A stretch of DNA of 50,484 nt, from positions 1-50,484 of the forward strand of contig NZ_JXSS01000058.1 in NCBI RefSeq assembly GCF_000855665.1, given 5' to 3'. The notes below the pieces were generated by a model. It ran no database searches and had not been told where the DNA came from. It worked only from the letters and a program-made list of their open reading frames with translations. Below are positions 38,826 to 48,126 of this stretch, in pieces (within the stretch, counting starts at the first letter, position 1; every line of letters starts with the position of its first letter). The position numbers were made by a program, and so were the translations under genes. Source of the DNA: Lysobacter sp. A03. GTDB taxonomy: Bacteria > Pseudomonadota > Gammaproteobacteria > Xanthomonadales > Xanthomonadaceae.

Positions 38826-38896
38826 GGCGCCTGCCGGGTGTCCCGCTCACCAAGCGAATATCGTGGAGCGACTGAGCGGGGCACCCGGCAGGCGCC
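38826..38896. repeat. 24-bp near-perfect inverted repeat after the DUF885 gene
   Basis: Arms 38826-38849 and 38873-38896 pair with a single T.G mismatch around a 23-nt centre. It begins 21 bp past the DUF885 stop and lies in the 406-bp rpmB-DUF885 gap. No T-tract follows on either strand. It could be a Rho-type end, an mRNA 3' stabiliser or a member of a repeat family. The rest of the gap holds the rpmB leader and promoter. Confidence 0.65.
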
Positions 38897-38917
38897 CCAC
38901 GCGTCAGCGCGTGGCTG

Positions 38918-40789
38918 TCAGTCCTTTGCGCCCTTCTTTTCCCCGGCCGCAGGCTTTTTGTCCACCTCAGTGATGAACGCCCGCACCTGCGTTTCCAGCA
39001 CCGGCAGCGGCACCGAACCCAGCGCCAGCACCATGTCGTGGAAGGCCTTGATGTCGAACCTGTCGCCCAGCTCCTTCTCGGCCTGAGCGCGCAGACGCAC
39101 GATCGCCAACTCGCCCAGCTTGTAGCTCAGCGCCTGGCCCGGCCAGGAAATGTAGCGGTCCACCTCGGTGGTGACCTCGTGCTCGCTCAACGCGGTGCGG
39201 TCGCGCAGGTAGGTCAGAGCCTGGTCGCGCGTCCAGCCCTGCGCATGCAGACCGGTATCGATCACCAGCCGCGCCGCCCGCCACATCTCGTAGGTCAGGC
39301 GACCGAAGTGCTCGTAGGGCGTCTCGTAGATGCCCATCTCTTTGCCAAGCTTCTCCACGTACAGGCCCCAGCCCTCGCCGAAGGCCGAGATGTAGGTCTT
39401 GCGGCGAAAATCCGGCAGCGCGTCCTGCTCGACCGCCAATGCCCCCTGCATCGCGTGTCCGGGCGCCGCCTCGTGCAGGGTCAGCGCCGGAAGGTTGTAC
39501 AGCGCGCGCGAGGGCAGGTCGTAGGTGTTGACCCAGTAGGTACCGTTGCCGCCACGGCCGCTGGTCCAGTACGGCGCGATGTCGTCGGGCACCGGCACGA
39601 TGGTGAACCGACCACGCGGCAGCGTGCCGATGAAGTTGCCCAGCTGCGCGTCGATGCGTTTTGCGATCCAGGCCGCCCGCCACAGCAACTCCTCGGGAGT
39701 CTTGGCATAGAACTGTTCGTCGGTGCGCAGGAACTGCAGGAACTCGGCGAAACTGCCCTTGAACCCCACCTGCTTGATGATCGCGTCCATCTCGCCCTGG
39801 ATGCGATCCACCTCCTCCAGGCCGATCTGGTGGATCTGCGCGGGACTCAGGTCAAGGGTCGTGTACTCGCGGATCTGCTGGCGATAGAACGCCTCGCCGT
39901 CGGGCATTTCCGATGCGCCCAGGGTGCTGCGCGCGCCGGGTACGTACTCGTCGTGGAAGAAGGTCAGCAGGGTCTTGTAGGCGGGAATCACCTGCTGGCT
40001 GATCGCTTCCCGGGCTGCCGTGCGGAGCGCTGCCTGTTCGCTGGCAGGGATGGAGGCAGGGAGTTTGCGCAGCGGGTCATAGAACGTCGATTTCTCCGGG
40101 TCGGTGAGATCGGCGACCGCGGCAATCGATACGTCGCGTCCGTCCAGTACCGCACGCGGCACGGTGAAGCCGCGCTCCAAGCCTGCGCGCATGTTGGTGA
40201 TCTGCTGGTCGAAATGGCGCGGCACATCAGCCAGCCGTTCGATGTAACGGCGATAGTCGTCGGCCGTGTGCATCGGCCGGCGGGTCATGAAGCCCAGGTT
40301 GGACCAGAACGAGGAGTCCGAGTTGAACGGCATCTCGTAGTTGCGGAAGCGGACCTGTGCGGCGAGGTTCTCCACCTGAGGCCGGTAGATCGCCAGGTTG
40401 ATCCGGTTCTCCGCCGACAACGCGGCCGGGTCGATGCTGTCCAGTTCTGCCAGCACATCCTCCCAGTAAGCCAAGCGAGTGGCTTGGCTGGCCGCGTCAA
40501 CGGACGGCAGGCGGCCCGGGGCGGACTGGCTGTCGCCGTCCTCGTCGGAGCCGCCGCCGGTCTGCTCCTGGCGCCAGGTCCACTCGCGCTCGTAGATGGC
40601 CTGGAAGCGCTTGTCGGCGGTCGACGTCGCCACGACCGGCGCTTGCGTGTCAACGGCGGTGTCGGCCGTGGCGGCTACGGCGGGCGCCACGGCCAGGGCA
40701 AGGTGCGCGGCGAACAGTGCCGGCAGCAGGAGCAGGGAGAGGGGCTTCACGGCATCCACGGGCAGAGGGATCGAACCCAATCTTCGCAC
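38918..40789 (-). CDS. DUF885 family putative metallopeptidase, exported
   Basis: A 623-aa protein. A hydrophobic export signal ('[23 protein letters not shown]') precedes a DUF885 domain over most of the length. The metal-binding motif is HEAAPGH (His439-His445), and the downstream '[14 protein letters not shown]' Glu completes the site. DUF885 proteins are predicted zinc peptidases, periplasmic or outer-membrane associated here. Several GTG starts are possible (40789, 40759, 40750); the shortest places the signal sequence directly at the N-terminus and may be the true one. It is followed by a long palindrome. Confidence 0.8.
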   Translation of the reverse strand: MRRLGSIPLPVDAVKPLSLLLLPALFAAHLALAVAPAVAATADTAVDTQAPVVATSTADKRFQAIYEREWTWRQEQTGGGSDEDGDSQSAPGRLPSVDAASQATRLAYWEDVLAELDSIDPAALSAENRINLAIYRPQVENLAAQVRFRNYEMPFNSDSSFWSNLGFMTRRPMHTADDYRRYIERLADVPRHFDQQITNMRAGLERGFTVPRAVLDGRDVSIAAVADLTDPEKSTFYDPLRKLPASIPASEQAALRTAAREAISQQVIPAYKTLLTFFHDEYVPGARSTLGASEMPDGEAFYRQQIREYTTLDLSPAQIHQIGLEEVDRIQGEMDAIIKQVGFKGSFAEFLQFLRTDEQFYAKTPEELLWRAAWIAKRIDAQLGNFIGTLPRGRFTIVPVPDDIAPYWTSGRGGNGTYWVNTYDLPSRALYNLPALTLHEAAPGHAMQGALAVEQDALPDFRRKTYISAFGEGWGLYVEKLGKEMGIYETPYEHFGRLTYEMWRAARLVIDTGLHAQGWTRDQALTYLRDRTALSEHEVTTEVDRYISWPGQALSYKLGELAIVRLRAQAEKELGDRFDIKAFHDMVLALGSVPLPVLETQVRAFITEVDKKPAAGEKKGAKD

Positions 40790-40863
40790 CGTGGACCCGG
40801 CGATCCTACCGGCCGAAAGTACCGGTGCCCGGTTGCCAGTGACGCAGCCAGCAGAGGCTGAGG

Positions 40864-41808
40864 TTACGACTGCGGTGAGCGCAGCTTCTCCAGCACGCCA
40901 TCCAGCGAGTCCAGGTCGCTGTAGTGGATCACCAGCTTGCCCTTGCCACCGCGCCCGTGGAGCACGTTGACGCGGGTATTGAGCGATTCCGACAGCTCGC
41001 GCTCCAGGCTGACGATGTCGGCCTGTGGACGCGGTTTCACCGGTCGCGCGCGTTTGCCGGCGGGAACCCGACCCAGCGCGAACTGTTGCGCACGGTGCTC
41101 GACCTCGCGCACCGACCAGCCGTGCTCGGCGGCATCGCTTGCCAGCTTGCTGGCCAGCTCCGGGGCCAGGGTCAGCAACGCACGGGCATGGCCCATCTCC
41201 AAGCGGCGCGCCTCGACCAGCGCGCGGATCGCCGGTGGCAGTTCGAGCAGACGCAGCAGGTTGGATACCGCCGCACGCGACCGCCCGACCGCGCCGGCCG
41301 CCTGGGCATGGGTGAGGTCGAACTCGTCGATCAGCCGTTGCAGAGCGGACGCCTCTTCCAGCGGATTGAGGTCTTCTCGCTGAATGTTCTCGATCAGCGC
41401 CATCGCGATGACGGTGCGGTCGTCGACGGATCGCACGACCACCGGAATCTCGGTCAGCCCCGCGCGCTGGGAGGCACGCCAGCGGCGCTCACCGGCGATG
41501 ATCTCCCAGGTCTTGCCACCGTGTTCGCGCGATTCGCGCACCACGATCGGCTGGATCACCCCCTGCGCGCGGATCGACTCGGCCAGCTCGTCGAGCTTCT
41601 CGTCATCCCAGTGCTTGCGCGGCTGGTATTTGCCCGGGGCCAGGGAATCCACCGGCAGGTGGCGCAGGGTGTCGCTGCTCGTTGCCTCCAGCTCGGGGAC
41701 ATCCGCCTTGGGACCCAGCAGCGCTTCCAGACCGCGGCCCAACCCGCGTTTCTTGGCGGCCGCCCTGGTGGCCGGCGGGCTGGCGGTGTCACCCTTTGCA
41801 GCACTCAT
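40864..41808 (-). CDS. parB: Chromosome partitioning protein ParB
   Basis: A 314-aa CTP-dependent DNA clamp that loads at parS and spreads to form the partition complex. The N-terminal 'KKRGLGRGLEALLG' (ParA-contacting) is followed by the CTPase/arginine-rich motif 'GERRWRASQRAGL', the 'ALIENIQREDLNPLEEA' segment, the HTH 'LTHAQAAGAVGRSRAAVSNLLRLL' and a C-terminal dimerisation domain. Its ATG overlaps the parA stop (ATGA). I found no parS-like palindrome (TGTTNCACGTGNAACA type) in the window. Confidence 0.95.
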   Translation of the reverse strand: MSAAKGDTASPPATRAAAKKRGLGRGLEALLGPKADVPELEATSSDTLRHLPVDSLAPGKYQPRKHWDDEKLDELAESIRAQGVIQPIVVRESREHGGKTWEIIAGERRWRASQRAGLTEIPVVVRSVDDRTVIAMALIENIQREDLNPLEEASALQRLIDEFDLTHAQAAGAVGRSRAAVSNLLRLLELPPAIRALVEARRLEMGHARALLTLAPELASKLASDAAEHGWSVREVEHRAQQFALGRVPAGKRARPVKPRPQADIVSLERELSESLNTRVNVLHGRGGKGKLVIHYSDLDSLDGVLEKLRSPQS

Positions 41809-42653
41809 GTGGTCGTCTCCGGATTGGGGCGCTTCGCGGCGGTCTGCGCGCGGCTGGCGGCCTGGTCACGTTCGCGCTGGCGGCGCAGGATTTCGCCTGC
41901 AAGTCCCAGGTAGGCGATCCCGCCGCGGCTGTTGCGGTCGTAGCCGACGATACTCTGGCCGTGGCTGGGCGCCTCGGCCAAGCGTACGTTGCGCGGGACG
42001 ATGGTGCGGAACACGCGGTCGCCGAAGTGCTCGATCAGTTCGGCCGATACCGCGTTGGCCAGGTTGTTGCGCACGTCGAACATGGTCCGCAGCACGCCTT
42101 CGATCTCCAGCCGCGGGTTGAGGTTGGCGCGGATCGCCTCGATCGTGTCCATCAGCGCGCTGATGCCTTCCAGGGCGTAGTACTCGCACTGCATCGGCAC
42201 GATCACCGAGTCGGCAGCGGTCAGCGCATTCAAGGTCAGCAGCGACAGCGCCGGCGGGCAGTCGATCAGGATGAAATCGTAGTTGGCCGCTATTGGCGCG
42301 AGCACCAGCTTGAGCTGCTGCTCGCGGGCCTCGGCCGACATCAGCCGCAGCTCCGCCGCGGTCAGGTCGATGTTGCCGGGAACCAGGTCGTAGTCCTCCT
42401 GGGTGCGCACGATCACGCTGGCGATGTCGTCCTCGCCCAGCAGGACCTCGCAGATCGAACTGTCCAGCTCGCGCTTGTTGATGCCGCTGCCGGTGGTTGC
42501 GTTGCCCTGCGGGTCCAGATCCACCAGCAGGATTTTCTTCGGCGTGCGGGCGAGTGCGGCGGCCAGATTGACGGCCGTGGTGGTCTTGCCAACCCCGCCT
42601 TTCTGGTTGGCGACGGCGATGATGCGGGCGATGCGGCTCGTCCCCTGGGTCAC
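41805..42653 (-). CDS. parA: Chromosome partitioning ATPase ParA
   Basis: A 282-aa Walker-type ATPase. The deviant Walker A motif 'NQKGGVGKTTTAVNL' is near residues 16-30, Walker A' is 'LLVDLDPQGNAT' and Walker B is 'FILIDCPPALSLLT'. It forms ATP-dependent gradients on the nucleoid that move ParB-parS complexes. The start is a GTG at 42653. It lies between rsmG and parB, the common gammaproteobacterial order. A CATAAT -10-like box lies about 90 bp upstream in the 210-bp rsmG-parA gap, which otherwise shows no gene. Confidence 0.95.
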   Translation of the reverse strand: MTQGTSRIARIIAVANQKGGVGKTTTAVNLAAALARTPKKILLVDLDPQGNATTGSGINKRELDSSICEVLLGEDDIASVIVRTQEDYDLVPGNIDLTAAELRLMSAEAREQQLKLVLAPIAANYDFILIDCPPALSLLTLNALTAADSVIVPMQCEYYALEGISALMDTIEAIRANLNPRLEIEGVLRTMFDVRNNLANAVSAELIEHFGDRVFRTIVPRNVRLAEAPSHGQSIVGYDRNSRGGIAYLGLAGEILRRQRERDQAASRAQTAAKRPNPETTT

Positions 42654-42863
42654 GGTTGCGGAATTCCCGGTTGCGATGGTTGCTGCGGAGGGTGCTGCGA
42701 TGCGTGTTGCAAAAAGACCGCGCGCTGCGCTGTCCGACAGAGGATTATGCCCGCCATGGCGTGAGCATGCCGAACCGCGCGGCTGTGACCGGCATCCCGC
42801 TTGTGGCGCTGGAAGCGGGCGTTGGCGGCGCCCTCTGGATGCAACCGCGCTGACACGCGAGCG

Positions 42864-43538
42864 TTACGGATCAGTGCTTTGCCCAGGAACCTGGCGCTGG
42901 ACGACCACCAGGTGCCGCTCCGCATCCAGGCCGGGCACCCGCAGGGTGTGGGCTTGCGCGAGCGTCCACTGGGGCGGCAAGTCCGCGATTTCGGCGTCCG
43001 GGTAGACGCCCTTCATCGCCAGCAGCTGGCCGCCGGGTTTCAGCAGGTGTCCGCCCAACTGGAGGATCAGCGGCAGCGTCGCCAGCGCCCGAGCGGTGAT
43101 GGCATCAAACGCGCCGGGACGGTCAAACGCCTCTATCCGCGACTCCACCACCTCCACGTCGGCCAGGGCCAGCTTGCGCACCACTTCGCGCAAGAACCGG
43201 ACCTTCTTGCCGTTGCTCTCCACCAGTGTCACCCGCAGGCCGGGCTTGGCGATGGCCAGTGGAATGCCCGGCAGTCCGGCGCCGGTTCCCAGGTCGGCGA
43301 GAGTACCGCCAGCGCGGGCGATCGCATCGACGTGTGGATGCATCGTCAGCGAATCGAGCAGGTGTTTTTCGACCATGTCCAGCGGCTCACGCACCGCGGT
43401 CAGGTTGTAGGCGCGGTTCCAGCGCAGCAGCAGCTGCAGATACGCGAGCAGCGGCGCGGCGATCGCGGGGGCGAGACCGAGGCTCGCCAGTCCGGCATCG
43501 AGTCGTTCGCGGGCGGCGGTGGGGATGGGGGTCGTCAT
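42864..43538 (-). CDS. rsmG: 16S rRNA (guanine-N7)-methyltransferase RsmG
   Basis: A 224-aa SAM-dependent enzyme that methylates G527 of 16S rRNA; its loss gives low-level streptomycin resistance. The SAM-binding motif is '[19 protein letters not shown]', after '[20 protein letters not shown]'; later '[14 protein letters not shown]' and '[14 protein letters not shown]' are family motifs. It is upstream of parA in the same orientation. The usual neighbour mnmG is absent; a phosphopantetheinyl transferase gene lies upstream instead. Confidence 0.95.
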   Translation of the reverse strand: MTTPIPTAARERLDAGLASLGLAPAIAAPLLAYLQLLLRWNRAYNLTAVREPLDMVEKHLLDSLTMHPHVDAIARAGGTLADLGTGAGLPGIPLAIAKPGLRVTLVESNGKKVRFLREVVRKLALADVEVVESRIEAFDRPGAFDAITARALATLPLILQLGGHLLKPGGQLLAMKGVYPDAEIADLPPQWTLAQAHTLRVPGLDAERHLVVVQRQVPGQSTDP

Positions 43539-43605
43539 GGACGGGGATTATGGCCGCTGCGATGCGGCCGGACATCCACGTGCGCGGATCGCAGCAGGCG
43601 CGGCA

Positions 43606-44181
43606 TCACTTCGGGCGCCAGGCCATCGTGCCGACATAGCCCGGCTGCGGCACCAGTTCGAGCACCGACCACTGCGCTCGGTCCCCAAGCGCGGCGTCGC
43701 AGTTCACCAGGTGAATCCCCGTGTCACTGATCTCGAACTCGAATTTGTCCAGGCCGAATGCCAGTCCGCGGCCGTGCGCTTTGAGCACAGATTCTTTCGC
43801 ACACCACAGGCGCAGGAAGCCCGATTCGCGCTGCGCGGTGGGCAGGCTCGCCAGCGCACCCGTTTCGGCCGCGGTAAAGAAGCGCCGCGCCAGCTCCATC
43901 GCCCGCGGCCGTGGCCGGACCCATTCCAGATCGATGCCGAGGCGGACGTCCAGGCCCAGCGCGATCAGCAGGCCTTCTCCGCTGTGACTCCAGTTGCAGT
44001 CCCAGCGCGAGAACCCGCCTTCCAGGTGCGGCCGGCCATAGTCGTCGCGTCGCAGTGACAGTTGCTCTGGTGGGCAGTCCAGCCGCTCGCCCAGCCAGCG
44101 TCGGGCGACGGGCTCGGCGGCCTCGCCGCGCGGCAATGGCAGCCAGCTCCAGCAGGGTGGATTGGACTCGTACTCGGGCAT
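43606..44181 (-). CDS. 4'-phosphopantetheinyl transferase
   Basis: A 191-aa Sfp/HetI-superfamily enzyme that transfers phosphopantetheine from CoA to a carrier protein. The metal and CoA motifs are 'LGIDLEWV' and 'LWCAKESVLKAHGRG', after 'DCNWSHSGEGLLIAL'. Its position back-to-back with an aryl/acyl AMP ligase (75-bp gap) suggests it primes an acyl carrier protein for xanthomonadin or aryl-polyene synthesis, as the HetI-type enzyme does in Xanthomonas. No carrier protein gene is visible in the window. Confidence 0.88.
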   Translation of the reverse strand: MPEYESNPPCWSWLPLPRGEAAEPVARRWLGERLDCPPEQLSLRRDDYGRPHLEGGFSRWDCNWSHSGEGLLIALGLDVRLGIDLEWVRPRPRAMELARRFFTAAETGALASLPTAQRESGFLRLWCAKESVLKAHGRGLAFGLDKFEFEISDTGIHLVNCDAALGDRAQWSVLELVPQPGYVGTMAWRPK

Positions 44182-44256
44182 CGCGAAATTGGTGGGAATG
44201 ACGTTGCTCAGCGTAAGCTAAGCATTGGGGAGCGGCAGTGCCGCAGTATTGAGCTT

Positions 44257-45627
44257 ATGTCAGCCGTCTTTGATAACACTGCCAGGAACGTCGCTGCTGG
44301 CGACCGGTCGCCGCTTGTGCTTGGCGCGCCGGGAAGGGCGATTGTCTTCGATGCGCACGGTGCCGTGCCGCTGTCGCGCTTCCTCGACGAGGTTCGTGGT
44401 GTCGCGGCCGGTTTGCCGACGGCCGCGCACGTGCTCAACCTGTGCGAAGACCGTTACCGATTCCTGGTCGCCTTCTGTGCCGCCGCCATGCGCGGCCAGA
44501 CAACGCTGCTGCCGGCCTCTCGGGCCGAGGCGACCGTGGCACTGGTGCGCGCCCAGTATCCCGACAGTTACTGCATCGTCGAGATGGACGCCACGAAGGA
44601 TCCCGGTGCCGACTACCACGTGCTGCCCGATGACCTTCCCCGACGCACCGGCGAGATCCCGCTGATTGATGCGGATGCACTGGTCGCGATCGGATTCACT
44701 TCCGGCAGTACCGGCCAGCCAACCGCCACGCCCAAGCGGTGGCGCGCGTTCCGTGCGGGGACCGGTCAGAACCTGGCCGCCCTGACCGGACTGCTGGGCA
44801 CCGGCGACGCCGGGTTCACCACGCCGGTGCTGGCAACCGTGCCCTCACAGCACATGTACGGGATGGAGATGTCCGTGCTGTTGCCGTTGCTGGGCCCGGT
44901 GGCGGTACACGGCAGTCGCCCGTTCTTTCCTGCCGATATTGCGCTCGCGGCACACGATGCCCCCACGCCGCCCCTCCTGGTGACCAGCCCTGTGCACCTG
45001 CGTGCGCTGCTGCAATCGGGCGTAGCGATGCCGCCGTTGGCCGGTATCGTCTGCTCCACCGCACCGCTGCCTCCCGAACTGGCCGCCGAGGCCGAGCAGT
45101 GCTACCACTGCCACGTCCGGGAGCTCTTCGGATCCACGGAAACCTGTGTTATCGCCCGGCGCCGCACCGCGGTGGAGTCGGCGTGGACGCCGTTGCCGGG
45201 CGTCTGCGTGACGCCGCAGCCCGACGGTACCCGGGTGTCCGCAGCCCATCTCGACCATCCGGTGGTGCTGGCCGATGTGGTCGAGCTGGAAGCCGACGGT
45301 CGCTTCCTGTTGCGTGGCCGACACGCCGACCTGCTGGAGATCGCCGGTAAACGCGCATCGCTGGGCGACCTGACCCGGGCCCTGCTGGGCGTGCCAGGCG
45401 TGGAGGATGGGGTGATCTTGCAGCTCGACGCGGAGAGAGGCGGCGTGCGCCGGATTGGCGCAGTCGTGGTGGCACCGGGCATGGATGAGGCGTCATTGAT
45501 GCAACTGCTACGCGGTCGCTGCGACCCGGTATTCCTGCCTCGTCGGGTCCGCTTTGTCGCCCGGTTGCCGCGCAACGCCACCGGCAAGATTCCCCGCCAG
45601 AGCCTGCTGGATATTTTTTCCGCGTAG
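44257..45627 (+). CDS. AMP-dependent acyl/aryl ligase (XanA2-like)
   Basis: A 456-aa ANL-superfamily adenylating enzyme, shorter than standard acyl-CoA synthetases (500-650 aa). The A3 motif is 'GFTSGSTGQPTATPKRW', A5 is 'RELFGSTET', A7-A8 is 'LRGRHADLLEIAGKRASLGD', and the A10 Lys is in 'PRNATGKIPRQSL'. Its length and divergence from the adjacent PPTase resemble the hydroxybenzoate:ACP ligase of the xanthomonadin pathway. The rest of such a cluster (ketosynthases, ACPs, dehydratases, exporter) is not in the window. The ATG at 44257 precedes the first family similarity; the open frame upstream overlaps the PPTase. Confidence 0.8.
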   Translation: MSAVFDNTARNVAAGDRSPLVLGAPGRAIVFDAHGAVPLSRFLDEVRGVAAGLPTAAHVLNLCEDRYRFLVAFCAAAMRGQTTLLPASRAEATVALVRAQYPDSYCIVEMDATKDPGADYHVLPDDLPRRTGEIPLIDADALVAIGFTSGSTGQPTATPKRWRAFRAGTGQNLAALTGLLGTGDAGFTTPVLATVPSQHMYGMEMSVLLPLLGPVAVHGSRPFFPADIALAAHDAPTPPLLVTSPVHLRALLQSGVAMPPLAGIVCSTAPLPPELAAEAEQCYHCHVRELFGSTETCVIARRRTAVESAWTPLPGVCVTPQPDGTRVSAAHLDHPVVLADVVELEADGRFLLRGRHADLLEIAGKRASLGDLTRALLGVPGVEDGVILQLDAERGGVRRIGAVVVAPGMDEASLMQLLRGRCDPVFLPRRVRFVARLPRNATGKIPRQSLLDIFSA

Positions 45628-45728
45628 GAATACCGCTACGTCGTCGTCACGCTCGCCTGTACAGACTGCAAGCGCCCCCACTCAGGGGAGCACTTACAAA
45701 CCTCTGATGGAACCAAGGAGAAATACAT

Positions 45729-46001
45729 ATGGGCATTATTATCTGGTTGATTATGGGCGGCATCATTGGCTGGATCGCCAGCATGATCATGAAGACCGAC
45801 GGCCAGCAGGGCATCATCCTGAACGTCGTGGTCGGCATTATCGGTGCGTTTCTCGGCGGCTGGCTTGCAGGCATGCTCGGCATTGCCGGCGGCAGCATCA
45901 ACGATGCCGGCATCAGTATCCCGAGCATCCTGGTTTCGCTGGTTGGCGCGATCGTGCTGCTGGCAATCGTCAATCTGTTCCGTCGCGGTCGTCCGCGCTG
46001 A
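45729..46001 (+). CDS. GlsB/YeaQ/YmgE family small membrane protein
   Basis: A 90-aa protein of three hydrophobic helices: 'IIWLIMGGIIGWIASMIM', 'LNVVVGIIGAFLGGWLAGML' and 'SILVSLVGAIVLLAIVNLF', ending in basic residues. This is the transglycosylase-associated (former DUF) family, typically stress-linked and of unknown mechanism. AAGGAG lies 8 nt before the ATG. A strong terminator follows. The 101 bp before it hold no other clear feature. Confidence 0.88.
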   Translation: MGIIIWLIMGGIIGWIASMIMKTDGQQGIILNVVVGIIGAFLGGWLAGMLGIAGGSINDAGISIPSILVSLVGAIVLLAIVNLFRRGRPR

Positions 46002-46045
46002 ACCCGGTTGAAGTGACATTGGCGCATTGATGCGCCTAGATCGAA

Positions 46046-46074
46046 ATGGCCCGGCATTGCCGGGCCATTTTTTT
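46046..46074 (+). terminator. Rho-independent terminator after the GlsB-family gene
   Basis: ATGGCCCGGC (46046-46055) and GCCGGGCCAT (46059-46068) pair perfectly around ATT, followed by TTTTTTT. A strong hairpin plus T-run, 45 bp after the stop. Confidence 0.9.
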
Positions 46075-46103
46075 GCCTGCGGGTTTGCCCACGCGCAGTT
46101 TGG

Positions 46104-46871
46104 TCAGCGCAACTGCACCCAGGCAGGCGTGTGGTCACTGGGGCGCTCCCACGTGCGCGGCTCGCGGTCGATCCCCGCATCCACGCACCGCGTCTTGAGC
46201 GCATCGGATATCAGGGTCAGATCGATGCGCAGGCCCATGTCACGCCGGAACCCCGCCTGGCGGTAGTCCCACCAGCTGAAGATCCCGCCTTCCTCGTGGT
46301 GCAGGCGGAACGCATCGTGCAGGCCCAGGTCGAGCAGGCCCTGCAACGCAGCGCGCTCCGCGGTGGAGGTCAATATGTGCTGGTCGTTCCACACTTCGGG
46401 GTCGTGGACGTCGCGATCATCGGGGGCGATATTGAAATCGCCCAGGACCACCAGCGCGGGATGCGCCTGAAGTTCCGATGCGATCCAGCCGTGCACCGCT
46501 TCCAGCCAGCGCAGTTTGTAGGCGTACTTGTCGGTACCGACGTCCTGGCCGTTGACCACGTAGAGATTGATGATGCGCACGCCGTCGACTGTCGCGGCGA
46601 TCACGCGTTGCTGCTCGTCGACGAATCCGGGAATGCCGATCTGGACGTCGGTGGCGGGTGATCTGGAAACGATCGCCACCCCGTTGTAGGTTTTCTGGCC
46701 GCTGAAGACGCTGCGATAACCCAACTCGGCGAGCGCCGTATCGGGAAACCGGTCGTCTTCGAGTTTGGTTTCCTGCAGGCCCACCACGGCCGGGGCGAAC
46801 GATCCCAGCCACTGCTGCAGGTGCGGGAGACGGACATTCAGGGAGTTGACATTCCAGCTGGCGATTTTCAT
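46104..46871 (-). CDS. xthA: Exodeoxyribonuclease III
   Basis: A 255-aa AP endonuclease/3'-exonuclease of base-excision repair. It starts MKIASWNVNSLNVRLPHL. The metal-binding 'GLQETKLEDD' (Glu), 'RIINLYVVNG', 'VVLGDFNIAPDDRDVHDP' (Asp/Asn pair) and the terminal 'ERPSDHTPAWVQL' (Asp-His) make a complete EEP-fold active site. It is monocistronic and converges with the GlsB-family gene. Confidence 0.95.
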   Translation of the reverse strand: MKIASWNVNSLNVRLPHLQQWLGSFAPAVVGLQETKLEDDRFPDTALAELGYRSVFSGQKTYNGVAIVSRSPATDVQIGIPGFVDEQQRVIAATVDGVRIINLYVVNGQDVGTDKYAYKLRWLEAVHGWIASELQAHPALVVLGDFNIAPDDRDVHDPEVWNDQHILTSTAERAALQGLLDLGLHDAFRLHHEEGGIFSWWDYRQAGFRRDMGLRIDLTLISDALKTRCVDAGIDREPRTWERPSDHTPAWVQLR

Positions 46872-46979
46872 CCGCCCAGTCTAGCCGGGAGCCGCTGCGG
46901 ACTCATCGATGCGCCTGGCGTTTCCGGTCAGCGCCCAGCGCCGGAAGTGTGGTCCGCGCGGCTGCGATGACGGACCCGC

Positions 46980-48026
46980 TCAGTCCGGATCCGAATCCAC
47001 CGGATCGGCGACGTCGAGCATCTCTTCCATCCGCGCCAGCGTGTCATCGTCCTTGATCACCCGCTTCAGCCACACATGCAGCGGCATCTCGCCCCAGCGC
47101 GCGGCCTTGTCGGCCAGGTAGGCGACCGGGCTGTGCGGCTCGGTGCGGCGGAAGAACTCGGCGACCCGACGCAACTGCGCGATCGCTTCTTTGCGCGAGG
47201 TGACGGCCTCGTTGCCGATCGCCGCCGCACGCGGCGCGGGAGTTCCGGGCGCCGGCATGGTCGTGTCGACTTCCTCCAGCTCCGGATCATCGCGCTCCAC
47301 CAGCACGCCCGCGTCGCGGGCAAAGCGCTGCGTGGTGGCTTGCAGGTGCTCGAGCTGGTCGCGCAGGGCGGTGAAGCTGGGGCCTTCATGGCCCAGGCAT
47401 TCATCGATCGCACGCTCCAGTTCGGCCAGCGCGGTCAGGCAGTCCGGGGAGAGCTCGGCGAGGCGGACGTAGAACTCGTGCGGCGTGTTGCGACGCGCCG
47501 ATTCCAGGGTCTCCGGAGACGGCCGGTCGTCGTCATCGCTGCGAGGCAGGCGCGCGGACTCGAAGTCCGCCAGGCTGAAGCGCCCTTGCGGCGCATGGGT
47601 GAGCGGCAGGTCACGCAGCCATTGGCCGGAGTGGGTGATCAGCCAGCCCAGATTGCCGATGCGCTGCTCCAGATCGTCATCCTCGATCTGCGGGTGGACG
47701 TCATCCCAGTAGCGGTCGCACAGCCCGGCCACCAGCCGGTAGCCGCGGGCCAGTCCGGCGAACCCGTGATTGCGGGTCTGAGCCTCCGACCACCACACCG
47801 CCAGGCGCAGGTCCTTGCTGCGCTCGCGCAACAGCTTTGCGCACATGCGCTCCACCGCCGCCCAGTCGGCCACCTTGAGGTCGGTGATCCACTCGCCCTG
47901 TTCCAGCGACGGGTCGTCGGCGCGGCGCGCTTCCTGGATGGCGTCGTATTCCAGCGAGAACGAGAGGTCCTCACCGACGGGATCCGCACCGGGGATCGGC
48001 GCGAGCAGTTCTTCCTGGTCGAACAT
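46980..48026 (-). CDS. tssA: Type VI secretion protein TssA (ImpA family), isolated
   Basis: A 348-aa protein with an N-terminal ImpA domain (about residues 5-110: 'LLAPIPGADPVGEDLSFSLEYDAIQEARR', 'VADWAAVERMCAKLLRERSKDLRLAVWW'). Its C-terminal region ends 'FFRRTEPHSPVAYLADKAARWG...MPLHVWL', the typical TssA C-terminal signature. TssA caps and guides assembly of the contractile sheath. I chose the ATG at 48026; a TTG two codons upstream is possible. No other T6SS gene is in the window: exonuclease III and an S9 peptidase flank it. The rest of the cluster must be elsewhere, or this copy is an orphan. Confidence 0.88.
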   Translation of the reverse strand: MFDQEELLAPIPGADPVGEDLSFSLEYDAIQEARRADDPSLEQGEWITDLKVADWAAVERMCAKLLRERSKDLRLAVWWSEAQTRNHGFAGLARGYRLVAGLCDRYWDDVHPQIEDDDLEQRIGNLGWLITHSGQWLRDLPLTHAPQGRFSLADFESARLPRSDDDDRPSPETLESARRNTPHEFYVRLAELSPDCLTALAELERAIDECLGHEGPSFTALRDQLEHLQATTQRFARDAGVLVERDDPELEEVDTTMPAPGTPAPRAAAIGNEAVTSRKEAIAQLRRVAEFFRRTEPHSPVAYLADKAARWGEMPLHVWLKRVIKDDDTLARMEEMLDVADPVDSDPD

Positions 48027-48051
48027 GTGCAATCCATTGCGAAGCGGTGAC

Positions 48052-48121
48052 GCGGTGATGGTACCCCGATCACCGCTGCGCGCGCCGCGCCGCGCCGCGC
48101 CGGGTCGGCGGCGGCGCGCGC
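48052..48121 (-). repeat. Two GC-rich hairpins between tssA and the S9 peptidase gene
   Basis: GCGGTGAT (48052-48059) pairs with ATCACCGC (48069-48076), and GCGCGCGCCGC (48078-48088) pairs with GCGGCGCGCGC (48111-48121). They directly follow the S9 peptidase stop on the minus strand and may end its transcript, although there is no T-tract. The CGCGC repeats between them are low complexity. Confidence 0.5.
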
Positions 48122-48126
48122 GTTGC

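Noticed and set aside
40864-42863. parS site near parAB
   Set aside because: I looked for TGTTNCACGTGNAACA-like palindromes in and around parA/parB and elsewhere; the few CACGTG cores lie in coding sequence and lack the flanking bases.
48078-48121. CGCGC microsatellite or Z-DNA tract as a feature of its own
   Set aside because: It is better explained as the two arms and loop of a GC-rich hairpin after the S9 peptidase gene.
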